A DNA stretch of 64,000 nucleotides from Streptomyces sp. NBC_00483 (GCF_036013745.1 NZ_CP107880.1:5952001-6016000); one strand, 5' to 3'. Positions 25,522 through 36,089 are shown, numbered from the stretch's first letter. Notes: generated by a model from the letters alone, not told the origin. Numbers and translations are program-made.

Positions 25522-27294
25522 TCAGTCCTTGATCTCGCAGATCGGGGCGCCCGAGGTGAGGGACGCGCCGATCTCGGCGGACAGGCCCTTGACGGTGCCC
25601 GACTTGTGGGCGTTCAGGGGCTGTTCCATCTTCATGGCCTCGAGGACGACGACGAGGTCGCCCTCCTTGACCTCCTGGCCCTCCTCGACCGCGATCTTGA
25701 CGATCGTGCCCTGCATCGGGGAGGCGAGGGTGTCGCCGGAGGCCGCCGGGCCGGACTTCTTGGCGGCGCGCCGCTTGGGCTTGGCGCCGGCGTTGAGGCC
25801 GGTGCGGGCCAGGGACATGCCCATGCCGGCCGGGAGGGAGACCTCCAGGCGCTTGCCGCCGACCTCGACGACGATGTTCTCGCGGCCCGCCTCGTCCTCT
25901 TCCTCGCCGGGTGCCGGGGTGGCGAACGGCGGGATGTCGTTGACGAACTCGGTCTCGATCCAGCGGGTGAAGATCGTGAACGGGTCCTCGCTGCCGGTCA
26001 GTTCGGGGGCGAACGCCGGGTCGGTGACGACCTTGCGGTGGAAGGGGATGGCGGTGGCCATGCCCTCGACCTCGAATTCGGCGAGCGCGCGCGAGGCCCG
26101 CTGCAGGGCCTCCTTGCGGGTGCGGCCCGTGACGATCAGCTTGGCGAGCAGGGAGTCCCAGGCCGGGCCGATGACCGAGCCGGACTCGACGCCCGCGTCC
26201 AGGCGGACACCCGGTCCTGCCGGGCCGTCGAACTTGGTGACGGTGCCGGGGGCGGGCAGGAAGCCGCGGCCCGGGTCCTCGCCGTTGATGCGGAACTCGA
26301 AGGAGTGGCCGCGCAGTTCGGGGTCGCCGTAGCCGAGCTCCTCGCCGTCGGCGATGCGGAACATCTCGCGCACCAGGTCGATGCCGGCGACCTCTTCGGT
26401 GACCGGGTGCTCGACCTGGAGACGGGTGTTGACCTCGAGGAAGGAGATCGTGCCGTCCGCGCCGACGAGGAACTCGACGGTGCCCGCGCCGACGTAGCCG
26501 GCCTCCTTGAGGATCGCCTTCGAGGACGAGTACAGCTGCTCCAGCTGCGCCTCGCTCAGGAACGGCGCCGGGGCCTCCTCGACGAGCTTCTGGTGGCGGC
26601 GCTGGAGCGAGCAGTCACGGGTCGAGACGACGACCACGTTGCCGTGCTGGTCGGCCAGGCACTGGGTCTCCACGTGGCGCGGCTTGTCCAGGTAGCGCTC
26701 CACGAAGCACTCACCGCGACCGAAGGCGGCGACCGCCTCGCGCACCGCGGAGTCGTACAGCTCCGGCACCTCTTCGAGGGTGCGGGCGACCTTCAGGCCG
26801 CGACCGCCGCCACCGAAGGCGGCCTTGATCGCGATCGGCAGGCCGTGCTCCTCGGCGAACGCGACGACCTCGTCGGAGCCCGCGACCGGGTCCGGGGTAC
26901 CGGCGACCAGCGGGGCGCCCGCGCGCTGCGCGATGTGCCGCGCGGCGACCTTGTCGCCGAGGTCGCGGATCGCGTGCGGGGGCGGGCCGATCCAGATCAG
27001 CCCGGCGTCGAGGACGGCCTGGGCGAACTCGGCGTTCTCCGACAGGAATCCGTAGCCGGGGTGGATGGCGTCCGCGCCGGAGTCCTTCGCCGCCTGCAGC
27101 ACCTTGGCGATGTCCAGGTAGCTGGTGGCCGGGGTGTCCCCGCCAAGGGCGAAGGCCTCGTCGGCCGCACGGACGTGCAGAGCGTCCCGGTCCGGCTCGG
27201 CGTAGACGGCAACGCTCGCGATCCCCGTGTCCCGGCACGCCCGGGCCACGCGGACAGCGATTTCGCCACGGTTGGCGATGAGCACCTTGCGCAC
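25522..27294 (-). CDS. accA2: Acyl-CoA carboxylase alpha subunit (biotin carboxylase plus biotin carrier)
   Basis: A 590-aa protein. The biotin carboxylase ATP-grasp part covers about residues 1-450 ([43 protein letters not shown]). A Lys/Ala-rich linker leads to the biotinyl carrier domain, with biotin on Lys555 in EAMKMEQP. It forms the alpha subunit of acetyl-/propionyl-CoA carboxylase with beta subunits such as PccB, giving (methyl)malonyl-CoA for fatty acid and polyketide synthesis. The GTG at 27294 follows AAGGAGGG. BirA nearby presumably biotinylates it. It corresponds to S. coelicolor AccA2 by context. Confidence 0.94.
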   Translation of the reverse strand: MRKVLIANRGEIAVRVARACRDTGIASVAVYAEPDRDALHVRAADEAFALGGDTPATSYLDIAKVLQAAKDSGADAIHPGYGFLSENAEFAQAVLDAGLIWIGPPPHAIRDLGDKVAARHIAQRAGAPLVAGTPDPVAGSDEVVAFAEEHGLPIAIKAAFGGGGRGLKVARTLEEVPELYDSAVREAVAAFGRGECFVERYLDKPRHVETQCLADQHGNVVVVSTRDCSLQRRHQKLVEEAPAPFLSEAQLEQLYSSSKAILKEAGYVGAGTVEFLVGADGTISFLEVNTRLQVEHPVTEEVAGIDLVREMFRIADGEELGYGDPELRGHSFEFRINGEDPGRGFLPAPGTVTKFDGPAGPGVRLDAGVESGSVIGPAWDSLLAKLIVTGRTRKEALQRASRALAEFEVEGMATAIPFHRKVVTDPAFAPELTGSEDPFTIFTRWIETEFVNDIPPFATPAPGEEEDEAGRENIVVEVGGKRLEVSLPAGMGMSLARTGLNAGAKPKRRAAKKSGPAASGDTLASPMQGTIVKIAVEEGQEVKEGDLVVVLEAMKMEQPLNAHKSGTVKGLSAEIGASLTSGAPICEIKD

Positions 27295-27728
27295 GATGGC
27301 TCCCTCCTTGCTGTGTCTTCCCGGGGGCATCCCCCGGACCCCCGGCCGTTGTCGCCCGAGCCGGGGCGGTCGGCGGGTCACCGTGAAGCTTGACTCACTG
27401 AAACAAGCTGAGTTTAGGGACTGCCGACACGGACCCACGAGCCGTCCCCGGGCGTGAGCTTGCCCACACGGAGTGTCACCCGGGGTTCACGGGTCCGTGA
27501 AATCCCTTGTCGCGCCTGGATACGCGCGATCCTTCACCGCAACCCTAGCCCGCCTCTGTGGCCAAGGTCTCTGTGAGACCGTGCTGCGGCCCGCGGGCAT
27601 TCTTTGTGGAGTCCCTACGAATGGCCCAATGATTCTTTGCCTTCTGCAGAACCCTTGTACCGGGGTTTACCCGTTAGTAGCGTTCGGGATGTCTTGGCCG
27701 TACTAGCGGTAACAGTCAGCGGAAGTGG
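27295..27728. other. 434-bp intergenic region, relatively AT-rich in part
   Basis: The divergent gap between accA2 and a membrane-protein gene. It contains the inverted repeat AGCTTG-N11-CAAGCT (27387-27409) near the accA2 side. A stretch at about 27595-27720 is less GC-rich than the surroundings and holds an imperfect inverted repeat TTTGTGG-AGT-CCCTACGAA (around 27602-27620). I see no convincing gene, tRNA or known riboswitch; short open frames here have poor codon bias. Confidence 0.5.
27387..27409. promoter_or_regulatory. Inverted repeat upstream of accA2
   Basis: AGCTTG-N11-CAAGCT about 95 nt upstream of the accA2 start. A candidate operator for the carboxylase gene; the regulator is unknown. 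Confidence 0.45.
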
Positions 27729-28208
27729 GTGGGACCGGTGGCACGCAGGCCGGTGGCGTGGGTGGCGGCGATCGTGTTGTTCGCGGAGGCGCTCGGGATT
27801 GTCTTTCTGAACTGGTTCCTCGGCCTGGTGGTCGACAACCAGGACATGTCCCTGGCGGGTCTCGATCCGCAGGCGATGTCGGTGGGCGCGTGGATCGCGG
27901 GAGGCCTGTTCGGGCTCTATCTGGTGCTGTGCGGGATCGTGCTCGTGCGCACCGCGATCGTCGACCGGGCGCCGGGCACGGTCGGGCGGATCCTGCTGAT
28001 CAGCGTGGCCGTCGTGCACGGCCTGCTCGGCGCGTTCTCGATCAGCCTGGTGGGCTGGTCCAGCTTCGTGTTCATGATGATCGTGCTCGCCCTGCTCGTG
28101 CTGACGCTGGTGGCGTACGACCGGCACGAGCAGGGGGAGCGGCGCGCGGAGGGGGACACCCCCGCGCAGAACGGCCCCGCTACTCCGCCGGCGCCCACAA
28201 CTCCGTGA
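27729..28208 (+). CDS. Small four-helix membrane protein
   Basis: A 159-aa protein with four hydrophobic helices (about 8-30, 52-74, 84-103, 107-127) and a charged, Pro-rich tail. There is no catalytic motif. GTG at 27729 or 27738 could start it; both lie in a G-rich stretch. Its last 29 nt overlap the 3' end of the convergent maf gene. Function unknown; conserved next to accA2/maf in Streptomyces as far as I recall. Confidence 0.75.
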   Translation: MGPVARRPVAWVAAIVLFAEALGIVFLNWFLGLVVDNQDMSLAGLDPQAMSVGAWIAGGLFGLYLVLCGIVLVRTAIVDRAPGTVGRILLISVAVVHGLLGAFSISLVGWSSFVFMMIVLALLVLTLVAYDRHEQGERRAEGDTPAQNGPATPPAPTTP

Positions 28209-28791
28209 TGCCGATGCCCAGTTCGGCGAGGAGTCGGCGGAGCAGGGGCAGCGAGAGTCCGATCACGTTGCCGTGGTCGCCGTCGATGCCGTCGATGAAC
28301 GGGGCCGAGCGGCCGTCCAGGGTGAACGCGCCCGCCACGTAGAGGGGTTCGCCCGTCGCCACGTACGCGGCGATCTCCTCGTCGCTCGGCTCGCCGAACC
28401 GGACGACGGTGGAGGCGGTGCCGGAGCTGTACCGGCCGCTCGCCGTGTCGTAGACGCAGTGGCCGGTCTGCAGCGTGCCCACGCGGCCGCGCATCGACTT
28501 CCAGCGGGCCGTGGCCTCCTCGGCGTCGGCCGGCTTGCCGAGCGCCTCGCCGTCGAGGTCGAGCACGGAGTCGCAGCCGATGACGACGGCGCCGCCCGCC
28601 TCGGGCCGCGCCGCGACCACGGAGGCCTTGGCCTCGGCGAGGGCGAGGGCGAGTTCGGCGGGCGTCGGGGCCGTCACGGCGTCCTCGTCGACCCCGCTGA
28701 CGATCACCTCGGGGGCGAACCCGGCCTGCCGCAGCAGGCCGAGGCGGGCGGGGGACTGGGAGGCCAGGATCAGTCGGCGTGGAGCAGTCAT
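28180..28791 (-). CDS. Maf-like nucleoside triphosphate pyrophosphatase
   Basis: A 203-aa Maf/HAM1-fold protein. The N-terminal signature [16 protein letters not shown], the central [16 protein letters not shown] and [17 protein letters not shown] are typical. Maf proteins hydrolyse non-canonical or ordinary nucleotides to monophosphates and influence septation. The DxD-type acidic cluster is present. It follows the 45-aa membrane-protein gene on the same strand and overlaps the convergent gene by 29 nt. Confidence 0.9.
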   Translation of the reverse strand: MTAPRRLILASQSPARLGLLRQAGFAPEVIVSGVDEDAVTAPTPAELALALAEAKASVVAARPEAGGAVVIGCDSVLDLDGEALGKPADAEEATARWKSMRGRVGTLQTGHCVYDTASGRYSSGTASTVVRFGEPSDEEIAAYVATGEPLYVAGAFTLDGRSAPFIDGIDGDHGNVIGLSLPLLRRLLAELGIGITELWAPAE

Positions 28792-28839
28792 GCGACTCAG
28801 GTTATCCAGGGTGACGCGGTGCGTTCCCGGCCGGCGGCG

Positions 28840-28977
28840 CTAACCGGTCCCCAGCATCAGGAACATGACGACCATGGCGAGCGCCAGCAGGAAACCCGCG
28901 CGCCGCAGCATCGCCTGCGTTTCGCGGAGCTCCTCTGGGGGCTCGTCATCGGGGTCGGACCACAGCACATACAGCAT
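28840..28977 (-). CDS. 45-aa single-pass membrane protein (MmpB-like?)
   Basis: A short gene encoding MLYVLWSDPDDEPPEEL-type acidic N-terminus, an ETQAMLRRAG segment and one hydrophobic helix (FLLALAMVVMFLML). From memory it resembles small Streptomyces proteins named morphogenic membrane protein MmpB; that match is tentative. It sits between the accE terminator and maf on the same strand, 48 nt before maf. Intact start and stop with strong codon bias support it as a gene. Confidence 0.65.
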   Translation of the reverse strand: MLYVLWSDPDDEPPEELRETQAMLRRAGFLLALAMVVMFLMLGTG

Positions 28978-28993
28978 GGTGCTGCTCGCGCGT

Positions 28994-29029
28994 GCGGGGC
29001 GCCTGAGTACGCGTACTCAGGCGCCCCGC
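28994..29029. terminator. Perfect 36-bp palindrome terminating the pccB-accE operon
   Basis: Perfect palindrome, 18-bp half GCGGGGCGCCTGAGTACG, 15 nt after the accE stop. It forms a very stable hairpin. Confidence 0.8.
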
Positions 29030-29044
29030 TACGAAAGGACTAAT

Positions 29045-29251
29045 TCACGCGGGCCAGTAGGTACGGGACCAGCTCGACGCCCCCGGCGCCGGCAACCGGT
29101 GCCGGGCGATGCGGGACGGGTCGGACCACGCGTCCCGGCCCGCCGTCGCGGCCGGGGCGTCCGGGACCGCCGCGGCGCGCGCCTGGACCACCGCCAGTGC
29201 GGCGGCCAGCTCCTCGGGGGTCGGATTGCCCCGTACGACCTTGATCATCAT
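29045..29251 (-). CDS. accE: Acyl-CoA carboxylase epsilon subunit
   Basis: A 68-aa protein: IKVVRGNPTPEELAAALAVV, an Ala-rich linker, and a C-terminus SRIARHRLPAPGASSWSRTYW. This is the AccE/PccE pattern, a small subunit that stimulates and helps assemble actinobacterial acyl-CoA carboxylases. It starts 10 nt after pccB; the pccB stop TAG is part of its AGGAG ribosome-binding site, so the two are tightly coupled. ATG 29251 and 29248 are both possible starts. Confidence 0.9.
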   Translation of the reverse strand: MMIKVVRGNPTPEELAAALAVVQARAAAVPDAPAATAGRDAWSDPSRIARHRLPAPGASSWSRTYWPA

Positions 29252-29261
29252 GATCCGGCTC

Positions 29262-30866
<1,605 letters not shown>

Positions 30867-31024
30867 CGGGATGCGGCTCCCTGCCTGCTTCGACGCTGCT
30901 CACGGGGACGGTTCGGGGGCGGTTCGGGGACGGTTCAAAAAGGGGAGTGGGGCTACTGATCCGTAGCGTAGTGGCCTGAATACCGTTCAGCAGTGCGGTC
31001 TTTGCCACACCTAGGCTGGGTTGC

Positions 31025-31897
31025 ATGACGCCGCGAGATGGTTCAGACGTACCCGCCAACCCCTGGTCCGACCTGGACAGGCCGCCCCTGGCCGAGGCCG
31101 GCCTCCGCCGGTCCCTGGTACGGGAAGGGGGACTGTGGTCGTCCGTGGAGGTGGTGCCCCGCACGGGGTCGACCAACACGGATCTGGTGCGGCGGGCCTC
31201 GACGGGACCCGTCGCCGAGGGCACCGTGCTCGTCGCCGAGGAGCAGAGTGCGGCGCGCGGGCGGCTCGATCGGAGCTGGTCGGCGCCGCCGCGCTCGGGC
31301 CTCTTCTTCTCCGTGCTGCTCAAGCCGGGCGAGCACGAGGTGCCGGTGGCGCGCTGGGGCTGGCTGCCGCTGCTCACCGGGGTCGCGGTGGCCACGGCGC
31401 TCTCCTCGGCAGCCGGCATCGACACCGCCCTGAAGTGGCCGAACGACGTGCTCCTCACGGTCGACGGCGAGGAGCGCAAGGCCGGCGGCATCCTCCTGGA
31501 GCGGGCCGGGGCGGACGGCGTCGTGATCGGCGTCGGCCTGAACGTGTCGCTGCGCGCCGACGAGTTGCCCGTCCCGACGGCGGGTTCGCTGGCGCTGGCC
31601 GGGGCGAAGGTGGTGGACCGGGAGCCGGTGCTGCGGGCCGTGCTGCGTTCTTTGGAGCGGTGGTACGTGGAGTGGTGTGCGGCCGAGGGGGACCCCGGGC
31701 TTTCCCGTTTGCAGGAGTCGTACGCGGCGGGCTGTGCCACGCTCGGCCGCCAGGTGCGGGCGATTCTTCCGGGGGACCGGGAGCTGGTGGGGGAGGCGGT
31801 CGCGGTGGACGGCGACGGGCGGCTTGTCATCGCGCCGGCGGACGGCCCCCGCGAGGCGGTCGGCGCGGGCGACATCGTGCATCTGCGGCCTGCGTAG
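31025..31897 (+). CDS. birA: Biotin-[acyl-CoA carboxylase] ligase
   Basis: A 290-aa biotin protein ligase that activates biotin with ATP and attaches it to the AccA2-type carrier. Motifs are GSTNTDLVRR, the ATP/biotin loop ARGRLDRSWSAPPRSGLFFS, KWPNDVLL and GGILLE, followed by a C-terminal SH3-like domain. There is no N-terminal helix-turn-helix, so it is the monofunctional class, unlike E. coli BirA. A TAGGCT lies 7 nt before the ATG, as in a leaderless mRNA. It is divergent from pccB, fitting a shared biotin-carboxylase function. Confidence 0.93.
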   Translation: MTPRDGSDVPANPWSDLDRPPLAEAGLRRSLVREGGLWSSVEVVPRTGSTNTDLVRRASTGPVAEGTVLVAEEQSAARGRLDRSWSAPPRSGLFFSVLLKPGEHEVPVARWGWLPLLTGVAVATALSSAAGIDTALKWPNDVLLTVDGEERKAGGILLERAGADGVVIGVGLNVSLRADELPVPTAGSLALAGAKVVDREPVLRAVLRSLERWYVEWCAAEGDPGLSRLQESYAAGCATLGRQVRAILPGDRELVGEAVAVDGDGRLVIAPADGPREAVGAGDIVHLRPA

Positions 31898-32025
31898 GTA
31901 CGGACCGCCGGGCGGCTCAGGACCCACGCCACCCGGAAGCGAACGGAGTGACGTGGGGCACAGGGGCTGCCGTAGAGTTGAGCCCGGTCGATACCTGACC
32001 GCGGCAGATCGGAAGGGCAGCAGGC

Positions 32026-33162
32026 GTGACCGTCGACGACTCGGGCTCCGGCACGGGCTCTCCCACCGACCCCGAGAAGCCGGAAGGTGCGGAACCGGAA
32101 GAGGCAGAAGCAGAGGCCGAGGATCCCCTCGCTCTGCGGCTCGAAGGGCTCATCCTCGGGGCCGAGCGCAGATACACCCCGTTCCAGGCGGCGCGCAGTG
32201 CGGGCGTCTCCATGGAGCTGGCCTCCCGGTTCTGGCGGGCCATGGGGTTCGCCGACATCGGGCAGGCCAAGGCGCTGACCGAGGCGGACGTGCTGGCGCT
32301 GCGGCGCCTCGCAGGACTCGTGGAGGCCGGGCTGCTCAGCGAGGCCATGGCCGTACAGGTCGCCCGGTCCACCGGACAGACCACGGCGCGGCTCGCCGAA
32401 TGGCAGATCGACTCGTTCCTTGAGGGCCTCACCGAGCCTCCGGAACCCGGCATGACCCGCACCGAGGTCACGTACCCGCTGATGGAGCTGCTCCTGCCGG
32501 AGCTGGAGGAGTTCCTCGTCTACGTGTGGCGGCGCCAGCTCGCCGCGGCGACCGGCCGCGTCGTGCAGGCCGGTGACGACGAGGAGATGGTCGACCGGCG
32601 GCTCGCCGTCGGCTTCGCCGATCTGGTCGGGTTCACGCGGCTGACGCGACGTATGGAGGAAGAGGAGCTCGGCGAGCTCGTCGAGGCCTTCGAGACCACC
32701 GCCGCGGACCTCGTCGCGGCGCACGGCGGCCGGCTCGTCAAGACCCTCGGCGACGAGGTCCTGTACGCGGCCGACGACGCGGGCATCGCGAGCGAGATCG
32801 CGCTGCGCCTGATCGAGACGATGAGCAACGACGAGACGATGCCGGAGCTGCGCGTCGGCATCGCGTTCGGCACGGTCACCACGCGGATGGGCGATGTCTT
32901 CGGCTCGACCGTGAACCTCGCGAGCCGCCTCACGTCGATAGCGCCACGGGACAACGTGCTGGTGGACGGCGCCTTCGCCCAGGAACTGATCAGGATCGGG
33001 GAGACGCCCACCTCCGAGGCGGAGGCCGCCGCCGAGGCGCAGAAGGCGAAGGAGGACGGCGAGGAGCCGCCCACCTACCGGTTCGCGTTGCAGCCCATGT
33101 GGCAGCGGCCCGTGCGAGGCCTCGGCGTCGTGGAGCCCTGGACGCTGACCAGGCGCACCTGA
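32026..33162 (+). CDS. cya: Class III adenylate cyclase
   Basis: A 378-aa cytoplasmic cyclase. An acidic N-terminus (1-35) is followed by a helical region of the type seen in actinobacterial pH-sensing cyclases (to ~185), then the class III catalytic domain: metal site VGFADLVGFTRL (~195-206), KTLGDEVLY (~243-251) and transition-state segment VFGSTVNLASRL (~293-304). It makes cAMP, which affects germination and differentiation in Streptomyces. GTG start with GGAAGG upstream. Downstream of birA in the same direction, 128 bp apart. Confidence 0.92.
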   Translation: MTVDDSGSGTGSPTDPEKPEGAEPEEAEAEAEDPLALRLEGLILGAERRYTPFQAARSAGVSMELASRFWRAMGFADIGQAKALTEADVLALRRLAGLVEAGLLSEAMAVQVARSTGQTTARLAEWQIDSFLEGLTEPPEPGMTRTEVTYPLMELLLPELEEFLVYVWRRQLAAATGRVVQAGDDEEMVDRRLAVGFADLVGFTRLTRRMEEEELGELVEAFETTAADLVAAHGGRLVKTLGDEVLYAADDAGIASEIALRLIETMSNDETMPELRVGIAFGTVTTRMGDVFGSTVNLASRLTSIAPRDNVLVDGAFAQELIRIGETPTSEAEAAAEAQKAKEDGEEPPTYRFALQPMWQRPVRGLGVVEPWTLTRRT

Positions 33163-33172
33163 CAACCTTGGC

Positions 33173-33190
33173 GGTTAACTGGCGTTAACC
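33173..33190. promoter_or_regulatory. GGTTAAC-N4-GTTAACC inverted repeat before the enoyl-CoA hydratase gene
   Basis: Perfect inverted repeat with a TGGC spacer in the 41-bp gap after cya, 13 nt before the hydratase ATG. Its position over the likely ribosome-binding or promoter region makes it a candidate repressor site. Confidence 0.6.
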
Positions 33191-33203
33191 GAAGGGGCGT
33201 GTC

Positions 33204-34007
33204 ATGGGTGACGAGCGGCGGTTCGGGGAGTTCGTGGCGGTGCGGCGCCATGAGGGCGGGACGGTCGCCGAGCTGGTGCTCGACCGGCCGAAGGCCATGA
33301 ACGCCGTGTCGAGCGACATGGCCCGCTCGATCACCGGCGCCTGCGAGGCGCTCGCGGGCGACCGGGACGTCCGGGTCGTCGTCCTCACCTCCAGCTCCGA
33401 GCGCGCCTTCTGCGTCGGCGCAGACCTCAAGGAGCGGAACTCGTTCTCCGATGCGGACATGCTGCGCCAGCGGCCCGTGTCCCGCGCCGCGTACACGGGC
33501 GTCCTTGAGCTGCCGATGCCGGCGATCGCGGCCGTGCACGGCTTCGCGCTCGGCGGCGGCTTCGAGCTGGCGCTCGCCTGCGACCTGATCGTCGCCGACG
33601 GGACGGCCGTCGTGGGGCTGCCCGAGGTGTCCGTCGGCGTGATCCCCGGCGGTGGCGGTACGCAGCTCCTTCCGCGCCGCGTCGGCGCCGCGCGGGCCGC
33701 CGAGCTGATCTTCACGGCGCGCCGGGTGCGGGCGGCGGAGGCTGCCGAGCTCGGGCTCGTGGACCAGGTCGTGGATGCGGGCGCGGATCGCGAGGAGGCG
33801 CTCGCGCTTGCCGCGCGGATCGCCGCCAACTCGCCGGTCGGCCTGCGCGCGTCGAAGAAGGCGCTGCGCCTCGGGCACGGCCTCGACATGCGGGCGGGGC
33901 TTGAGGTGGAGGACGCGGCGTGGCGGTCCGTGGCGTTCTCCGGGGACCGGGCCGAGGGGGTGGCGGCGTTCAACGAGAAGCGCAGTCCGCAGTGGCCCGG
34001 CGAGTGA
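33204..34007 (+). CDS. Enoyl-CoA hydratase/isomerase family protein
   Basis: A 267-aa crotonase-fold protein. The oxyanion-hole segments are SSERAFCVGADLKE (~63-76) and HGFALGGGFELALACDL (~112-128); the catalytic Glu candidate lies in GLPEVSVGVIPGGGGTQLLPR. The gap to cya is only 41 bp but contains its own operator-like repeat, so separate control is possible. It probably acts in fatty acid or amino acid beta-oxidation; the exact acyl chain is unknown. Confidence 0.9.
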   Translation: MGDERRFGEFVAVRRHEGGTVAELVLDRPKAMNAVSSDMARSITGACEALAGDRDVRVVVLTSSSERAFCVGADLKERNSFSDADMLRQRPVSRAAYTGVLELPMPAIAAVHGFALGGGFELALACDLIVADGTAVVGLPEVSVGVIPGGGGTQLLPRRVGAARAAELIFTARRVRAAEAAELGLVDQVVDAGADREEALALAARIAANSPVGLRASKKALRLGHGLDMRAGLEVEDAAWRSVAFSGDRAEGVAAFNEKRSPQWPGE

Positions 34008-34126
34008 CGGGGGCCGGTCGCGGCGCCGAGTCGCGTCGTCACGTTCAGTAACTTGCCTCTGGCCGGAAGCCCCGGATCGGCGCACCGAATTCACCGAAAT
34101 GTCGGAAAACTCCTTACTCTGGAGTG

Positions 34127-35299
34127 ATGGGTGATGACGTCCGGCTACGCGCCGTAGTGACGCTCGCGCAGGGCATGGCCGCTGCGCGCAGCCCGCGCGA
34201 CTCCTGGCGCGCGGCCGCGCTCGGCGCCTGCCGGGCGCTGTCCGGGAGCTTCGCCGCACTCTCCATGTGGGAGCGCGAGCGCGGCCGCCTACGGGTGCTC
34301 GTCAACGTGGGGGAGCTGGCCGAGGGCGAGGAGGAGTTCCCCGACGGCGAGGGCTACCCGGTGCACCAGTTCCCCGAGATCACCGAGTTCCTGCACGAAC
34401 GGTGGGCCAAGGGCGGCGAGCCCGACGCCTGGGTCGAGACGGCCGAGGGCCCCGTGGCCCGGGCCGGCTACTGCCACCAGCGGGTCGCCGCGCTGCGCCG
34501 CCGGGGCCGCGGCTGCTGCGTCGTCGCGCCGATCGTGCTGCACGGGCGGGCGTGGGGCGAGCTGTATGTGGCGCGACCGACCGGGGCCGAGGTGTTCGAC
34601 CGCTTCGACGCCGACTTCGCCACGGTCCTCGCGGCGGTCGTCGCGGCCGGCATCGCGCAGACCGAACGCCTGGAGGAGGCGCGCCGGCTCGCCTTCACCG
34701 ACGCCCTGACCGGCCTCGCCAACCGGCGCGCGGTCGACATACGCCTCGACGAGGCCGTGGAGCGGCACCGGGCCGACGGCTCCGTGGTCAGCCTCGTCGT
34801 CTGCGACCTCAACGGCCTGAAGCGGGTCAACGACACCTACGGGCATGCGGCGGGCGACCGGCTCCTCGAACGGTTCGGCTCGGTGCTCTCGCTGTGCGGG
34901 GCGATGCTGCCGGGAGCGCTCGCGGCGCGGCTCGGCGGCGACGAGTTCTCGCTGGTCGCCGTGGGGCCCTCGGCCGACGAGGTGGTCCGGGTGGGCGACG
35001 AGATCTGCTTCCGGGCCGCCGAGTTGGACCACGGCGACGGCGTCGCGTGCGGCGTCGCGTCGACCGGGGACCCGATCGGCGAGGTGCACAACGCGCGCCG
35101 CCTCTTCCGCCTTGCGGACGCCGCCCAGTACAAGGCGAAGGCCCTGCGCGCGGCGAAGCCCGTGGTGGCCGGCCGCGACGGCGGCCTCGACGACCCGGTC
35201 GTCCGCCTCGCGGACTCCCCGCCACCGGCCGCGGGCGAGGGGGAACGGCGCCGGATCAGGGGCCTGGAACCCGGCACCGACCGCCGACACCCGAACTGA
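34127..35299 (+). CDS. GAF-GGDEF diguanylate cyclase
   Basis: A 390-aa c-di-GMP synthase candidate. An N-terminal GAF-like region (about 15-185) leads to a GGDEF domain (about 190-340) with intact active site RLGGDEF at 268-274 and FTDALTGLANRRA at its start. The residues five before GGDEF are not RxxD, so the product-inhibition I-site seems absent. A GTG at 34124 is an alternative start; GGAG sits close by. It may correspond to a CdgE-type Streptomyces protein; that assignment is uncertain. Acts in the cytosol in developmental c-di-GMP signalling. Confidence 0.88.
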   Translation: MGDDVRLRAVVTLAQGMAAARSPRDSWRAAALGACRALSGSFAALSMWERERGRLRVLVNVGELAEGEEEFPDGEGYPVHQFPEITEFLHERWAKGGEPDAWVETAEGPVARAGYCHQRVAALRRRGRGCCVVAPIVLHGRAWGELYVARPTGAEVFDRFDADFATVLAAVVAAGIAQTERLEEARRLAFTDALTGLANRRAVDIRLDEAVERHRADGSVVSLVVCDLNGLKRVNDTYGHAAGDRLLERFGSVLSLCGAMLPGALAARLGGDEFSLVAVGPSADEVVRVGDEICFRAAELDHGDGVACGVASTGDPIGEVHNARRLFRLADAAQYKAKALRAAKPVVAGRDGGLDDPVVRLADSPPPAAGEGERRRIRGLEPGTDRRHPN

Positions 35300-35341
35300 C
35301 GCGCGCCCCGGGCCAGTTACCCCCTGGGACTCCTACGTCTC

Positions 35342-35626
35342 CTACGCCTCGTACGCCCTGCCCCTGCGCACCGAGTACGCCACGAAGCCGACGCCCAGGC
35401 CGAGGAAGGCCGAACCGCCGATCACGTACGGCGTCGTGTCCACCTGCCCTGTGTCGGCCAGGCGGAGTTGACGGTCGGACTGCTCGGTGACCACCGTGGC
35501 GGTCCGCTGCTGGTCGGGATGGGTGATGTGCTCGGGGTTCGCCGTCGCTGTGGGAACGAACCAGAGCGCGCCGAGGAGCGCCGCGGCGGCAGTGGCGGTG
35601 AACAGTGATCGACGTGCGGCAGACAC
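35342..35626 (-). CDS. Small surface protein with LAXTG-type sorting signal
   Basis: A 94-aa protein with a Sec signal peptide (ARRSLFTATAAAALLGALWF, cleavage after ATANP-like region), a ~45-residue polar mature part, then LADTG, a hydrophobic helix (YVIGGSAFLGLGVGFVAY) and a basic tail (RRGR). That is the architecture of a sortase substrate, and LAxTG is the motif used by Streptomyces class E sortases. I chose the GTG at 35626 because GGGGGA lies 9 nt upstream. Function at the cell wall unknown. Confidence 0.75.
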   Translation of the reverse strand: MSAARRSLFTATAAAALLGALWFVPTATANPEHITHPDQQRTATVVTEQSDRQLRLADTGQVDTTPYVIGGSAFLGLGVGFVAYSVRRGRAYEA

Positions 35627-35734
35627 GGAAGCGATCCCCCTTGTGGCGCTGGCGAATTGGCCGTGTGCCCTCATGTTAGTGATAGGCGCGGGTCACAGGA
35701 AAGTCACGAGGCGAATGGGTCGTACGCTCCGGCC

Positions 35735-36073
35735 ATGAGTACTGATGACACGTCACGTTTTGTTCGGCTCAAGGTGGAATTGGTCCTGGAGGTCGCCGAC
35801 GCGGAGGCGCTGACCGGGGCCGCGTTGCAGCGCGTCGCGGAGGACGAGGAGACCGGGCCCGAGGGGCGGGCCCAGGCGGTGAGCGCCGTGGAGGAGGACG
35901 AGGCGGAGGCGGTCGCGTACCTCGTGGACCCGTTCGATCTGGTCGCCGATGTTCCGGGGGCCGAGCTGGTGCAGGCCTCCTGGTCCAGCGAGCAGGTCGA
36001 TTACGACCCCGACTCGCCGGATTGGGACCTCGGCGAGGATGATGAGGAGGGGGACGCGGAAGACGGCGTGTAG
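35735..36073 (+). CDS. Acidic hypothetical protein
   Basis: A 112-aa protein, strongly acidic, especially at the C-terminus (DPDSPDWDLGEDDEEGDAED). It starts MSTDDTSRFVRLKVELVLEV and has no membrane segment, cysteine cluster or catalytic motif. It was placed by its ATG and good codon bias. A terminator hairpin follows. Function unknown. Confidence 0.7.
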   Translation: MSTDDTSRFVRLKVELVLEVADAEALTGAALQRVAEDEETGPEGRAQAVSAVEEDEAEAVAYLVDPFDLVADVPGAELVQASWSSEQVDYDPDSPDWDLGEDDEEGDAEDGV

Positions 36074-36089
36074 CGGTCCTTGAAACGGG

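Noticed and set aside
27473..27706. 77-codon plus-strand open frame in the accA2 gap
   Set aside because: Codon usage and Cys/Leu-rich composition are not Streptomyces-like, and there is no ribosome-binding site.
34030..34126. A second repeat-family copy before the GGDEF gene
   Set aside because: No GGGGTCCGGGGC core; only ordinary intergenic sequence with a possible -10 TTACTCT.
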